Shown: positions 41,834 through 52,108, counted from the first letter of the stretch. The stretch: 64,000 nucleotides of DNA from Muscardinus avellanarius (GCA_963383645.1 OY726563.1:37765331-37829330); one strand, 5' to 3'. Program-made: numbers and translations. Notes: generated by a model not told the origin, from the sequence alone.

Positions 41834-42388
41834 TTTTTTTTTTTTTTCAGACAGAGCCATTTTTATTTAGTCGAGCTTTTCACAGATCCCGTAAATCTAT
41901 GACATTCTGACTTGAAGATCACCTGGACCCAGAAAGCCAGATTTCTAGTTCAGCCAAAGTTGATTTTATTTTTCCAGAGTTCATACAGGCAGACTTCAGG
42001 GCTCCAAAGTCCTTCTTGGTCAGACCTTCATCTCTTTATGGGGACCAGTTATAAAAGGTTGCAAGTGTTATAAGAGGCATGGTGGACACACCTATACTTG
42101 GAGGTACTTGGAAGACTGAGACAGGAGGATCGCATGCTCGAGGCCAGCCTTGACAATTTAATGAGACCCTGCTTGAAAATAAAAAATAAAATAGAGCTGG
42201 GAGTATAACTTGGAGGCCGAATATCCCTAGTTTCAATCCCCAGAACCCCTCCCCTCCAAAAAAAGAGAGAGAAAGAAAAGTTGCAAGTCACAGACAGACA
42301 TGCCAGTTTTCTCACTCTTGGAAATCTCCTCAAGCTGCCCTGTAACAACATGCCTCTAAAGAATCTGTCCTGCAGAAATTGGCCTTGT
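41834..42388 (-). pseudogene. Candidate processed pseudogene 3' end, parent unknown
   Basis: On the plus strand a T-run (41834-41847) is followed by ttttatttag, so on the minus strand an AATAAA signal (41862-41867) stands about 15 bases before a poly(A) tract. That is the signature of a retrotransposed mRNA. The minus-strand text shows short stretches that read like protein in shifting frames (for example TKKDFGALKSA near 41996-42028), consistent with frameshift decay. A SINE at 42066-42272 splits it. I cannot name the parent gene, and the 5' boundary next to the L1 is a guess. Confidence 0.4.
42066..42272 (+). repeat. B1-dID SINE in the candidate pseudogene
   Basis: Dimer: gaggcatggtggacacacct, then ttggaggccgaatatcccta. 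The flank gttgcaagt is repeated on both sides. Confidence 0.83.
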
Positions 42389-43130
42389 AAGGAATCTCCA
42401 CACTGATCTCCATAGCGGCTGAACTCCCACCAACAGTGTAAGAGTTTCTCTTTCCCCACATCCTTGTCAGCATTTGTTGTTATTTGATTTATTTATGCTT
42501 GCCACTCTCACTGGGGTTAGATGGAATCTCAGCGTAGTTTTGATTTGCATCTCCCTGATGGCTAGTGATGTTGAACATCTTTTCATGTATCTATTGGCCA
42601 TTTATATCTCTTCTTTTGTGAAGTGTCTATTCATTTCAGTTGCCTATTTCTTTTTTCTTTCTTTTTTTTTTTTCGGGTCTGGGGATGGAACCCAGGGGCA
42701 TTCGACCTCCGAGCTACACTCCCTGCCCTATTTTTTATTCTTTATTTTGAAACCGGGTCTCATTGAGTTGCAGAGGTAAATAGCTGAGGCTGTCTGCAAA
42801 CCACGATCCTCCAGTCTCAGCCTCCCAAATGCTGGGATTATAAGCGTGCACCACCACGCCTGGCTCAGATGCCTATTTCTTGATTGGGTTATTTGCTTTG
42901 CTAGTGTAGAGTCTTTTGAGCTCTTTGTATATTCCTGTTATTAGCCCTCTATCAGAGTGGTGGCTGATAAAGATCTTCTCCCATTCTGTAGGCTATCTCT
43001 TTAGGTTCTTAATGGTTTCCTTTGATGAACAAAAACTTTTTAGTTTGATACCATCCCACTTGTTAATTCTTGCTTTAATTTCCTGCACTTTGGAGGTCTT
43101 GTTGAGAAAGTTACTGCCTGTGCCAATCAA
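42389..43130 (-). mobile_element. L1 ORF2 fragment (antisense), split by a SINE
   Basis: aaggaatctccacactgatc, ccaccaacagtgtaagagtt, tgatttgcatctccctgatg, cttctcccattctgtaggct and tttgatgaacaaaaactttt are classic antisense L1 ORF2 blocks from the C-terminal third. The fragment ends near gttactgcctgtgcc. It is broken and non-functional. Confidence 0.85.
42653..42864 (-). repeat. B1-dID SINE in L1, 17-bp TSD
   Basis: tcagttgcctatttctt (42636-42652) and tcagatgcctatttctt (42865-42881) differ at one base. Complete antisense dimer. Confidence 0.95.
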
Positions 43131-43379
43131 CCCCAACAAAATATGAAATGGTGACTAACAGGAGAAAAAGCTTGAAAGCCAACAAATAAATGAAAAGATG
43201 TTCAGTATGATTATTCAGAAATGCAATTCTACCCCCATGACGCATAGAAAAAAGTAAAAATTCAGACAATACAGAATTTTTCGGAGAATAACAAATTTTG
43301 ATGCCCTGCTGATAATAGTGTAAACTGGTACAGGAACCTTGGATGTGTCTAGTAAACTTGAAGATGTATATACCCATGT
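43131..43379. other. L1-adjacent sequence
   Basis: gaaaagatgttcagtatgat and tactgcataga-free AT-rich text partly resemble L1 ORF2 in the plus orientation (ctgataatagtgtaaactgg). Possibly another L1 piece. Confidence 0.4.
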
Positions 43380-43660
43380 TTTTTGGCACTGCAGATGGAA
43401 CCCAAGGGCATTCTGCTACCGAGCTACACCCTTAGCCCTTTATATGTGTGTGGTGGTGGGTACTGAGGATTGAACCCAGGGACATTCTGCTTCTGAAATA
43501 CACCCTCAGCCCTATTTTATGTTTTGTTTTGAAACAGGGTTTCACTAAGTTATAGAGGGCCTCACTAAATTGCTGAGGCTGGCTTCAAATCTCTGAATCT
43601 TCTCCTTTCTCAGCCTCCCAAGTATTGAGATTACAGGCATACACCACTATGCCTGGCTGT
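43380..43660 (-). repeat. B1-dID SINE with an extra right monomer
   Basis: Right monomer 43380-43437, then a whole antisense dimer 43443-43658. Confidence 0.82.
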
Positions 43661-44085
43661 ATATACCCTTTGAAACCTAAATGTCCATCAACAAGAGAAG
43701 GAAGTTAATTGAATGTTTGTGGGTTTTTTTTAATTTTCAATATGCTCCTCTAATTTTCATGATCAGCCCATCTGCAAATCTGAGTGCGAGCCACCCCAGT
43801 TTAAAATGAACTGCTTATTTCACCAGCTCAGAGAGTTACGTCATTCTCTCGATTGTCATCCCCGGAAAAATGCTGTCACTGACTGTGGTCTTCAAAGAGG
43901 GCCTCTGAACCTACAGGGATCAAAAATGCCCAGTGTATCTGCAAAAGCACTTCCACCTAAGGGTGTAATAAACGACTTGCTACACTGAGCCGGAAATCAC
44001 TCAGCTAAAGAATATGGAGAATTCAGGTGAGGCACATGGATGCTTCTAAGCTCCTAAAAAGAGACTCTTATTTGGTTATTGTTAT
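43661..44085. other. Low-repeat island with a 60-codon ORF
   Basis: taaatgtccatcaacaagag at its start is L1-like. The rest is unique. The frame 43806-43988 (plus) has no recognised domain. Confidence 0.35.
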
Positions 44086-44089
44086 ATAT

Positions 44090-44340
44090 TTATTTTTCAG
44101 TACTGAGGATTGAACCCAGGGGCGCTCTACCTCTCAGCTCCACCCCAGCCCTTTTTATTTTATTTTTTGTAATGAGGATTGAATCCAGGGGTATTCTACC
44201 TCTGAGCTATACCCCCAGTCCTATTTTATTTTATTATTTTGAAACAGGGTCTCACTAAGTTGCTAAGTTACCAAGGCTGGCCTCAAACCTGCCATCCTCC
44301 AAGAACTGGGATTATAGGCATGCAGCACTCTGCCCAGTTG
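44090..44340 (-). repeat. B1-dID SINE with duplicated right monomer
   Basis: Two antisense right monomers (44105-44150 and 44170-44222) precede one left monomer. Confidence 0.82.
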
Positions 44341-44648
44341 GAAATCTTCTTTTTAAAAGTATCCCCTATTTAGATAATGGAGGTGAAACTTCAGTGGGGG
44401 AAAGGAGGTGGTCTAGGGAAAGGGGAGGGGAAAGAGGGAGGATCAGTGAAGGAATTATTTCCTACATTATATACATAGGTGAGAATACCAAGGTCAATCT
44501 CAACACCCTGTATGGGGAAGGGAGGCGAATGGGGAGGGTGTTGGGAGAAAGCCCACCAAGTGCTGTATGTATATAGGTCACTATCACTATGATTTATGTT
44601 ATGATGTGAGACTATAATGCACCAATAAAAATATATAAAAAATAAAGG
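44341..44648 (+). mobile_element. L1 3' UTR end
   Basis: A purine-rich tract (44391-44450), then tcaacaccctgtatggggaa, gatgtgagactataatgcac and caataaaaatatataaaaaa. The order matches the L1 tails at 0.5 and 51 kb. Confidence 0.75.
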
Positions 44649-45506
44649 TATTGCCTAGACCACATAAGAATTATTTTTATTTAATGAATCTGAGCATAAG
44701 TGAAGATTAATGTCAAAAAGTCAATCTGTGAGTACCTCCAAATATTAGGTCATGTTCTGTTGTTTAAAATGCATTTCTCTTTTAAAATTATAAGTTTCAC
44801 CATCTTCATTTTGTTTTCATTTATTCCTTCTTATCTCAAATGTGAAATGTCCATTCTAGTAAAAGTATAGATATCCCCAAGAAGTCGCTTATGTATGGAT
44901 TTAGCAAAATAATGAAAATGGAGAAAGAATTTCTTCTTTATCTATTCCTGACAAACTTACTTTTAAAGGGTTTTTAAAATCCATTCTCAATCCAATTTGT
45001 ATTTTATTGACAGTGAATATTTATCAGGGACTACACACTGGAAGCAGGTATACATTGTATTGTTTATAATTATATTTTTGGATACTATCTAACATCTTCC
45101 ATTATAATAATTGACTAAATGGAACTAGGCAAGATACATTTTTCTATTTTTATTGATAAAGTTACAATGGAGTGATATATAAAAATTCAAATAACATTTT
45201 CGTAAAATGTTCCAACTGAAGGGTTGTGTATGAGATGCTACAAAATGCATGTGAGTTTTATTAATGCTTTTATGAGTAATCATCACATAATTACCCAGGT
45301 TTATCAGTTTAAATTAAATGAAAATTCTTTGTAGCAAAAGGTTTATATGAATATGAAAGTGTTGATTTTTGTTCTCATTTGCTCAATTTGAACTATGCTA
45401 CATTGTGACTCACAAAGCCATTTCCTCTTTGTGCCAATTATCTAAAAGTGGGTTCAAAGTGCTTTTTCATTTACCTAAGTGTGCAAAATCAAAAACTTAA
45501 TTGCTG
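44649..45506. other. SINE-free AT-rich island (about 860 bp)
   Basis: Non-repetitive AT-rich sequence without a usable frame. Possible constrained non-coding DNA, or simply old unique sequence. Confidence 0.4.
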
Positions 45507-45705
45507 TCGGGTGCAGTGGCACACAGCTGTAATCCCAGCAACACGAGAGGCTGATGCAAGAGGATGGCAAGTTGAAAGCCAGCCTCAACAACTTAGACCC
45601 TGTCTCAAAATAAAAAAAATTTAAAAGGGTTGTGGATGTGGCTTGCTGGTAGAAAGCTTGTCTAGCACACGGGAGGCCCTGGGTTCAATATCCAGTACCA
45701 CAAAA
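45507..45705 (+). repeat. Older B1/ID dimer SINE
   Basis: ctgtcgggtgcagtggcaca, then gtagaaagcttgtctagcac and gccctgggttcaatatccag. taattgct flanks. Confidence 0.84.
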
Positions 45706-45925
45706 AAAAAATAATTGCTAAGCCAAAGTGCTGATCAAAGACTCCAGATTTCTTCAATTCCATCCCTTAACTACCAGGATGGTCATTTTAGCAGGTTAAG
45801 GAAGCTACTTAAAGCAATTACTAAGCTCAAGGAAATAAAGTATCTATATACAATATACTGGTGAAAGATTAAAATAATAAAAATGACCCTTTATATGCTA
45901 TTCAGGGAGAAAATAGGCAAAACCA
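45706..45925. other. Spacer
   Basis: Unique AT-rich sequence. Confidence 0.3.
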
Positions 45926-46885
45926 TATCTTAAGAAGTCAGTGAGGAGACAGGTGGGGCTGTGTGGCTTTCCCCATCACTCCCATCACGTGGTCAAGAAA
46001 ATGGCTGTGCCTCACATCCCCTCTGGCAATCTCCTGATGGGGATTGGGCCTGAACTGATTGCTAATAGGTATTAATTGCTAATAATAAGAACAAGCTCTC
46101 ATACTTAGGCAACACAATAAAATCCTTCTCTCTGTCTCTAAGCTGTCAGCCAAAAACCCCAGCTGAGGTTGTCCTTGGTCAGCTAAAAGTTGGCTGTTAG
46201 CCCAGCTGAATGCTGAATGCTAAAAATACAGACACCTGCACTTAGAAAAAGAATTATATAGACTCTCACAACAGTTTAGACTAAAGTTAAAAGATGAAAA
46301 AGCAAACTATAATAAATCAATATTAATAGTAAATAACACAAAATAGTTAGCCCCCAAACCTTCATACTTTAAAATATTATATGCCTATGTCTTTCTTTTA
46401 TTATAAAACAAGTTTTCAACATAATAAATAATTTCTAACAGAGATAAGGAGAAGCTGAGAACTCACCAAGGACATAGGACAATACATGCTTTAAACTTTA
46501 GGGATAAAAACAAGACAAAAAAAAAAAGCAGGCTTCTACCATGCAGCCCTTGACCTTGCTAAACAAGTAACACATTTTGATCAGTGATGTCAGATCTCTG
46601 TCCCTGTGAGAATGAACAAAAAAGTTTAACAGCAGAGATAACTGGTGAGTCTGCACCTGCTTTTGGTGGGAAAAGAAGACTATTGGCTAAGCAGGATGGG
46701 AGAAAGGAGATAATGAATTCTTATAAAAAATGTATGTGGTCAAAGACCTCAGTATCTTACTTTCAAGGAACTCCACTGCATTGCCTCTGACGTAGTGTTT
46801 TAATTGCTCTGTTCCCCTTTCTGCCTGTAATAATAAAACTTTGCTTAAGATTGCAGCAGTACAGTGGTGACTATTTTTTTTTCTA
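45926..46885 (+). mobile_element. Possible old ERV LTR-derived block
   Basis: Two sub-blocks end in LTR-like 3' regions: aataaaatccttctctctgt (46109) and gcctgtaataataaaacttt then gcttaagattgcagcagta (46825-46860). The second has a TATA-like tcttataaaaaatgtatg about 100 bp upstream. No terminal repeats or TSD were secured, so this is tentative. Confidence 0.35.
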
Positions 46886-47340
46886 AACTAACTACAAACA
46901 AGAACTCACAGTGACATCCCCAACTGCAACACTCCACATAGGAGTCTGCACTGATTTCCACTCTCCTGACATCATTCAGTTGAGACAAAACACCAGCAGC
47001 AACTTGAATGTTTTTAGGTAGATATAGGCAGGGATTATATGGCTCCACATGGAATGAGCTCCATCCCTCTTGCGGTTTCTCCCTTCCATGCCTCATTTAT
47101 GCATCTCACCAAAAGAATGTCTCTGCCTGACCTCCCAGCAGGTCTCTGCCATCTCCTGGCTTCTGCTTCTTGTGTTTGGCTCCTGGATCTTGCCCTGTCC
47201 TTAGTATCTCTGCTGATTTTTATGTAAAGCCTTCTCCCAGGTCCAAATTTGTACCCTGTCACCTGCTCTGCCTAAAAGTACCCTCTACTTATGGGACTTA
47301 TTCTCCTTAGGGTCCTACGAGGGGTTATATGTAGCAATCG
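46886..47340. other. Low-repeat island
   Basis: Unique sequence. Minus-strand frames (46845-47262) unrecognised. Confidence 0.4.
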
Positions 47341-47385
47341 CTAAAAATGAATGAATGAATGAATGAATAAATAAATAAATGATTT
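47341..47385 (+). repeat. AATG/AATA microsatellite
   Basis: (AATG)n passing into (AAAT)n. Confidence 0.9.
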
Positions 47386-47500
47386 GGGTTTTCTCAGATT
47401 CACCGATCTGCCCTGGCTACTCCACAGGATTCAGATATAATACACTTTTGAGGATACCCAAATCTGTAGATGTTCAAGTCTCTCATATAAAATAGCATCA
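47386..47500 (-). mobile_element. Tigger/MER2-like fragment (antisense)
   Basis: gaggatacccaaatctgtag then atgttcaagtctctcatata matches the antisense end of MER2-type elements. Confidence 0.6.
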
Positions 47501-47577
47501 CTACAGTGGGTGTGGTAGTCTTGTGAACAGAGACAAATCTCACAAAAACTTTTGTTCCAGACTGTCTTTTTATTCCC

Positions 47578-47756
47578 TTTGGTACTGGGAATGAACTTCA
47601 GGGGCTTTCTACCTCTGAGGTATACCCCAGCCCTGTTTTATTTGTTATTTTGAAACAGACCCTTGCTAACTTGCTGAGTCTGGCCTCAAACCTGCAGTCT
47701 TCCTGTCTCAGCCTCCCAAGTATTGGGATTACAGGTATGTACCACCACATATGATT
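47578..47756 (-). repeat. B1-dID SINE
   Basis: Antisense dimer: tactgggaatgaacttcagg, then caagtattgggattacaggt. Confidence 0.85.
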
Positions 47757-47803
47757 AATACCTAAATATTTTATATCCGATTGATTACAAAAGAAGAGGG
47801 AAC

Positions 47804-47975
47804 AGCTGGGCATGGGGGTGCACATCTGTAATCCTAGTACTTAGGCTGAGACAAGAAGACTGCAGGTTCTAGGACAGCCTCGGCAACTTACTGAGACCCT
47901 GTCTCCCAATAATAGAATAAAATAGAGCTGAGGGGTGTAGCTCAGGGGTAGAATGCTCCTGGGTTGAATCCTCAG

Positions 47976-48016
<41 letters not shown>
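47804..48016 (+). repeat. B1-dID SINE with CA tail
   Basis: Dimer with a small deletion in the left monomer, then (CA)n 47977-48015. Confidence 0.87.
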
Positions 48017-48020
<4 letters not shown>

Positions 48021-48190
48021 TGAGAGGAAAAGAAAATAGAAGGTAATAAAGACTTAAGCCATTGGCCTCAGGCCTCAGTGACTGAAGATGTGGTAGGGTG
48101 AAGTGGGAAACAGCCAGTGGTAAATTCCATTTGGAGGTGTTGGATTCCAGCTGTTGCAAAGGATTTCAGAGTTCAACAGGAACTGCAAGT
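48017..48190. other. Spacer
   Basis: Unique; nothing recognised. Confidence 0.3.
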
Positions 48191-48205
48191 TGAAATTACA
48201 AGCAT

Positions 48206-48409
48206 GCCGGGCGTGGTGGCGCACGCTTGTAATCCCCGCGCTTGGGAGGCGGAGACAGGAGGATCGCGCAGGTTCGAAGCCAGCCGCGCGCGCGCGCTGG
48301 CTTAGGAGACCCTGTTTCTAAATAAAAATGTAAAAATAGGTCTGGGAGTGTAGTCCGGAGATAGAAGGGCTTCCAGGAACCCCAGTACCACCAAAAAAAA
48401 ATAAATAAA
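48206..48409 (+). repeat. Very young B1-dID SINE, ggcttaggagacc subfamily
   Basis: tgaaattacaagcat at 48191-48205 and 48410-48424 (perfect). Nearly all CpGs are kept, and a (CG)n run at 48285-48297 expands the gccagcc..gctggc centre. Confidence 0.96.
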
Positions 48410-48424
48410 TGAAATTACAAGCAT

Positions 48425-48535
48425 ACACAATGACCGTGAGACGGGAAGCAGAATAGACAGCATAGAGGACTAAATGGTCCTTTTAGATACCTTTTCTTTT
48501 TTTAAAAAAGTCAGACTATTATTTTTATTTTAATT
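48425..48535. other. Spacer
   Basis: Unique; nothing recognised. Confidence 0.3.
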
Positions 48536-49221
48536 AACTATACACAATAAGCATTTATTATTTTATTTTATGTGGATCGTATTGAAAATGGCATACATCA
48601 AACAGTGCTTGGTGCCCCCCCCTGCTTCCTCTCCCCCCCCCCAACAATGAGAGTCCAGGTTGACCATGCTATATTCACACTTATACACATATTTGAATGT
48701 AGCTCCTCCATTAATCAACCTCAGCCTTCTTCCTCTTCTACCCTTCCTTTCTAGCTTTGCTGAGGTTTCCCCTCCATTAGCTGGAGTCCCTCTGGTATCC
48801 CTAATAGTCTCTAGTTTGGGAAAATTAGATAAAACATATGCCTTTTCTCTTTCTGTGCTTGGCTGATCTCACTTAACATAATGCTCTCCAGATCTTTCCA
48901 TCTTCTTGCAAATGTCATGATTTTGTTCTTTATAGCTGAGTAGAATTCTATTGTGTGTATTTCCCATAATTTTTCAATCCATTCATCTGTTGATGGAGGG
49001 CTAGGTTGGTTCCATATTTTGGCTATTAGGAATTGTGCTGCTATGAACATGGATATGGATATGTTACTGTAGTTCTCTGATTTCAACCTGTTTGGACAAA
49101 TACCCAGGAGAGGTATAGCCGGATCATATGGTGTATTCATTTCCAATTTACTAAGGAATCTCCACACTGGATCTCCATAGCGGCTGGACTAGTTTGCACT
49201 CCCACCAACAGTATAAAAGAG
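48536..49221 (-). mobile_element. L1 3' end (antisense): 3' UTR and ORF2 C-terminus
   Basis: The minus-strand frame 48811-49167 (118 codons) reads as the L1 ORF2 C-terminus, with NTPYDPAIPLLGI, CPSTDEW-like PPSTDEWIEKLW, FYSAIKNKIM and ESIMLSE motifs. The 3' UTR extends to about 48536. It is 5'-truncated at about 49221, where a SINE fragment begins. Not autonomous. Confidence 0.88.
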
Positions 49222-49412
49222 TTCCCAGCATTCGGGAGGCGGAAACCGGAGGATCATGGTTCGCAGACAGCCTCAGCTACTTAGCAAGACCCTTTGAAAC
49301 TCAGTGAGACCCTGTTTAAAAAAAAAGACTAAAAAATAGGACTGGGAGTGTAGCTCGGAGGTGCAATGTCCCTAGGTTCCATCCCCAGTACCACAGACAA
49401 AAAAGAAAAGAA
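49222..49412 (+). repeat. B1-dID SINE, 5' truncated
   Basis: Begins at gttcccagcattcgggaggc, so the first ~30 bases of the head are missing. Full right monomer. Confidence 0.87.
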
Positions 49413-49620
49413 AACCTAAGAGTTGCAAACTACATATATTTCTTAAACTGTTTGCCACTTAGAGCTGTGTGAGTTTAAACAAGCTACTCAACCTCTCTGA
49501 ACTGGTTTCCATATCTGTGAAATGTGTAAGATGTGAGGTTTTCCCACATGTCATGTGGAAACATTAAATGTTCTTCAATAAATAAAATATATCATTCACC
49601 ACTAGTGTTAATATTATAAT
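49413..49620 (+). mobile_element. MIR fragment
   Basis: gagtttaaacaagctactca, acctctctgaactggtttcc, atatctgtgaaatgtgtaag matches the MIR core. Confidence 0.6.
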
Positions 49621-49743
49621 TTGATTTTGCTGAGATATGGCAACTTTAAGTCTTCAGATTCATGAATCTCTGCAATTGTTACCATTCTGCATTATAAAGA
49701 AAGCCACTCAAATGACTTCTCATGTTGTCAACAAGAATCACAC

Positions 49744-49745
<2 letters not shown>
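49621..49745. other. Spacer
   Basis: Unique; nothing recognised. Confidence 0.3.
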
Positions 49746-49780
<35 letters not shown>

Positions 49781-49846
49781 GCTGAAGACTGAACCCAAGG
49801 GCATTCTACCTCAAAACTACTAAATTCTCAGCCCTCTTTTATTTTT
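49746..49846 (-). repeat. GT tail and right monomer of a B1-dID SINE
   Basis: (GT)n 49747-49779, then gctgaagactgaacccaagg. The left monomer is missing. Confidence 0.75.
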
Positions 49847-50026
49847 CTTATGCTATTATTTTAATATGCTTTTATTGGTGCATTATTTTTATATATTTTC
49901 TCTCTAATACTCTTTATTTTTTATGCTTTTATTGGTTCATTATAGTCTCGTATCATAATGTAAATCATGTTGACAGTGACATACATGCACACAGCACTTA
50001 TATCTTATTTTTAAACAGGATTTTGA
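49847..50026 (-). mobile_element. L1 3' tail (antisense), motif repeated twice
   Basis: atgcttttattggtgcatta (49867) and atgcttttattggttcatta (49923), the second followed by gtctcgtatcataatgtaaa. These are antisense L1 terminal sequences; the doubling suggests two overlapping insertions or a duplication. Confidence 0.6.
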
Positions 50027-50159
50027 GCTGGGCATGATGACTTCTAATCCCAGTACTTGGGAGGCTGAAACAGAAGGATCACAGGTTTGTGGCCAGCCTC
50101 AGTTACTTAGTGAGGCTCCCTGTAACTTAGTGAGACCCTGATTCAAAATAAAGAATAAA
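50027..50159 (+). repeat. B1-dID SINE, left half (split by L1)
   Basis: Left monomer and linker ending attcaaaataaagaataaa. The right half is at 51106-51178. Confidence 0.87.
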
Positions 50160-51105
50160 CTCAGCACTAAGAAAACAAATAACCCAATCAAAAAATGGGC
50201 AAGTGAACTAAATAGACACTTCACAAGAGAAGAAATTCAAATGGCAAATAAATGTATAAAAAGAATGTTCAACATCATTAGCAAAATCAGAGAGATGCAA
50301 ATCAAAACTACCCTGAGATTCCACCTAACTCCAACTAGAATGGCAGTCATTCAAAACACAAACAACCAATGCTGGCAAGGATGTGGAGAAGTGGGAACTC
50401 TAATACATTGTTGGTGGGATTGCAAATTACTGCAACCATTTTGGAAAACAGTATGGAAGATCCTCAGAAGAATGGGAATGAACTTACCATATGACCCAGA
50501 AATACCACTCCTGGGTATCTACCCAAAGAATGGAAACCGAACTACCAAACTAATGCATGTATATCTATATTCTAGCTGCACAATTCCCCACTGCCAAACT
50601 ATGGAACCAACCAAGATGTCCATCAACAGATGAATGGATTACAAAGCTATGGGATATGTACACAATGGAATTTTACTCAGCCATAAAGAAAAACACAGTT
50701 ATGTCATTTTCAGGGAAATGGATGGAACTGGAGGGCATTATGCTAAGTGAGACTAGTCAGCCACAAAAAATAAGAAATCGGATGCTCTCCCTAATATGGG
50801 AAAGCTAGGGAGAAAATGGGTCATAGGAGGAACTCTAAACAAAGGTGAAACTATAGATGAGCAAATAAGGCAACCTAACTGAGGGAGCTTGGAGAAGGAA
50901 ATAGGGAAATTCCCTAATGTACATGATGTACATTCACAAACATATCAAAGTCAATCACTAAGCCAAACATAAGAAGGAGGGAAGGGGTAGGGAATGGGGT
51001 GGGAATTGGGAAAGGGCTAATGGGGTGATATGTGCATGTAAGCCTCTACCATCTTGTACTCCATTAAGATGTATGATACAATGCACCAGTAAAAAAAATT
51101 TTAAA
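50160..51105 (+). mobile_element. 5'-truncated L1 inserted in a SINE linker
   Basis: Frames 50241-50633 and 50557-50808 together cover the L1 ORF2 C-terminal region. Visible motifs include the cysteine/histidine segment ([19 protein letters not shown]), [16 protein letters not shown], then [21 protein letters not shown] and LEGIMLSE. A single frameshift lies between the two. The 3' UTR and poly(A) follow (caatgcaccagtaaaaaaaa). aaagaataaa (50150-50159 and 51106-51115) is the target-site duplication. No ORF1 or reverse-transcriptase core is present, so the copy is inactive. Confidence 0.93.
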
Positions 51106-51178
51106 AAAGAATAAAAATATGGCTGTGGATGTAGCTCAGAGGTAGAATGCCCCTGGGTTCAATTCTCAGTACTGACAA
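51106..51178 (+). repeat. B1-dID SINE, right half (split by L1)
   Basis: Linker remainder, then ggctgtggatgtagctcaga and ggttcaattctcagtactga. Confidence 0.87.
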
Positions 51179-51189
51179 AAATTTAAAAA

Positions 51190-51310
51190 ACAGGGTTTTG
51201 CTAGGTTGCTGAGGCCCCACTAAGTTAATAAAGCTGGCCTCAAACCTGCAATCCTCCTGTCTCGGCCCCTCAAGTACTGGGATTACAAGTGTGCACCACC
51301 ATGCTTGTTG
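51190..51310 (-). repeat. B1-like left monomer
   Basis: Antisense left monomer ending caccaccatgcttgttgg. No right monomer. Confidence 0.8.
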
Positions 51311-51337
51311 GTTACATGAATTTTAAACACTATTATT

Positions 51338-51420
51338 TTCTTTGGAAATGCTAGAGATGGAACTCAGGGCCTCGAGCATGCTAGGCAAGCGCCCTACCAC
51401 TGAGCTATATCCCCAACCCT
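51338..51420 (-). repeat. ID-type SINE monomer
   Basis: Antisense: gctagagatggaactcaggg, then gcatgctaggcaagcgccct and gagctatatccccaaccc. Confidence 0.85.
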
Positions 51421-51484
51421 TAAACACTGAACAAGTATAGAATAGCAGATGAGATAATTCACTTTTTAAAAATCAAGCAAATAA

Positions 51485-51670
51485 GCCGGGCGTGGTGGCA
51501 CACGCTTGTAATCCCCGCGCTTGGGAGGCAGAGACAGGAGGATCGCGCAGGTTCGAAGCCAGCCGTGCGCGCTGGCTTAGGAGACCCTGTTTCCAAATAT
51601 AAAATGTAAAAAGAGGTCTGGGAGTGTAGCCCGGAGGTAGAAGGGCTTCCAGGAACCCCAGTACCACCAA

Positions 51671-51713
<43 letters not shown>

Positions 51714-51716
51714 ATA
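51485..51716 (+). repeat. Young B1-dID SINE, ggcttaggagacc subfamily, 18-bp TSD
   Basis: taaaaatcaagcaaataa at 51467-51484 and 51717-51734 (perfect). The tail is (AAAT)n, 51669-51716. Confidence 0.96.
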
Positions 51717-51734
51717 TAAAAATCAAGCAAATAA

Positions 51735-51902
51735 GATCAGCTCTCTGTACATTAGATAGGTGGGGGGGGAACTTTCCCAGGGATGGAGCCATTAAAGTGT
51801 GTTACATTAGCTCTAAGTCAACATTCTGACTGAACCAGAAAAGAAAGATCCCTTGAAGCCTTGACTACAGGTGACACTGTTCTAAAGCTCAGCCTGGAAG
51901 GC

Positions 51903-51908
<6 letters not shown>
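51735..51908. other. Spacer
   Basis: Unique; nothing recognised. Confidence 0.3.
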
Positions 51909-51950
<42 letters not shown>

Positions 51951-51982
51951 CGCGCGCGCGTTACTGGGGATTGAACTTGCAA
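51909..51982 (-). repeat. GT/GC alternating tract with SINE remnant
   Basis: (TG)n 51909-51942 passes into (CG)n to 51960, then gttactggggattgaacttg, the 3' end of a truncated antisense SINE. Alternating purine-pyrimidine of this length is prone to Z-DNA. Confidence 0.9.
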
Positions 51983-52108
51983 GGCTGAGAGGAGGCTGGG
52001 CTCCCATTTGGAGGTGAAGGGGAGCCTTCTGTTTCTTCAGGACTGTCGCTCTTTACAGGAACAGAAGTACATAACCCTTCTTCCCCCGTACTCCTCTTAG
52101 TTGGCAGC
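51983..52108. other. Spacer
   Basis: Unique; nothing recognised. Confidence 0.3.

Noticed and set aside
48811..49167. A host protein gene with an L1-like frame
   Set aside because: It is the C-terminus of L1 ORF2, truncated at both ends, not a host gene.
50241..50808. Active L1
   Set aside because: Only the C-terminal part of ORF2 is present, with a frameshift; reverse transcriptase, endonuclease and ORF1 are missing.
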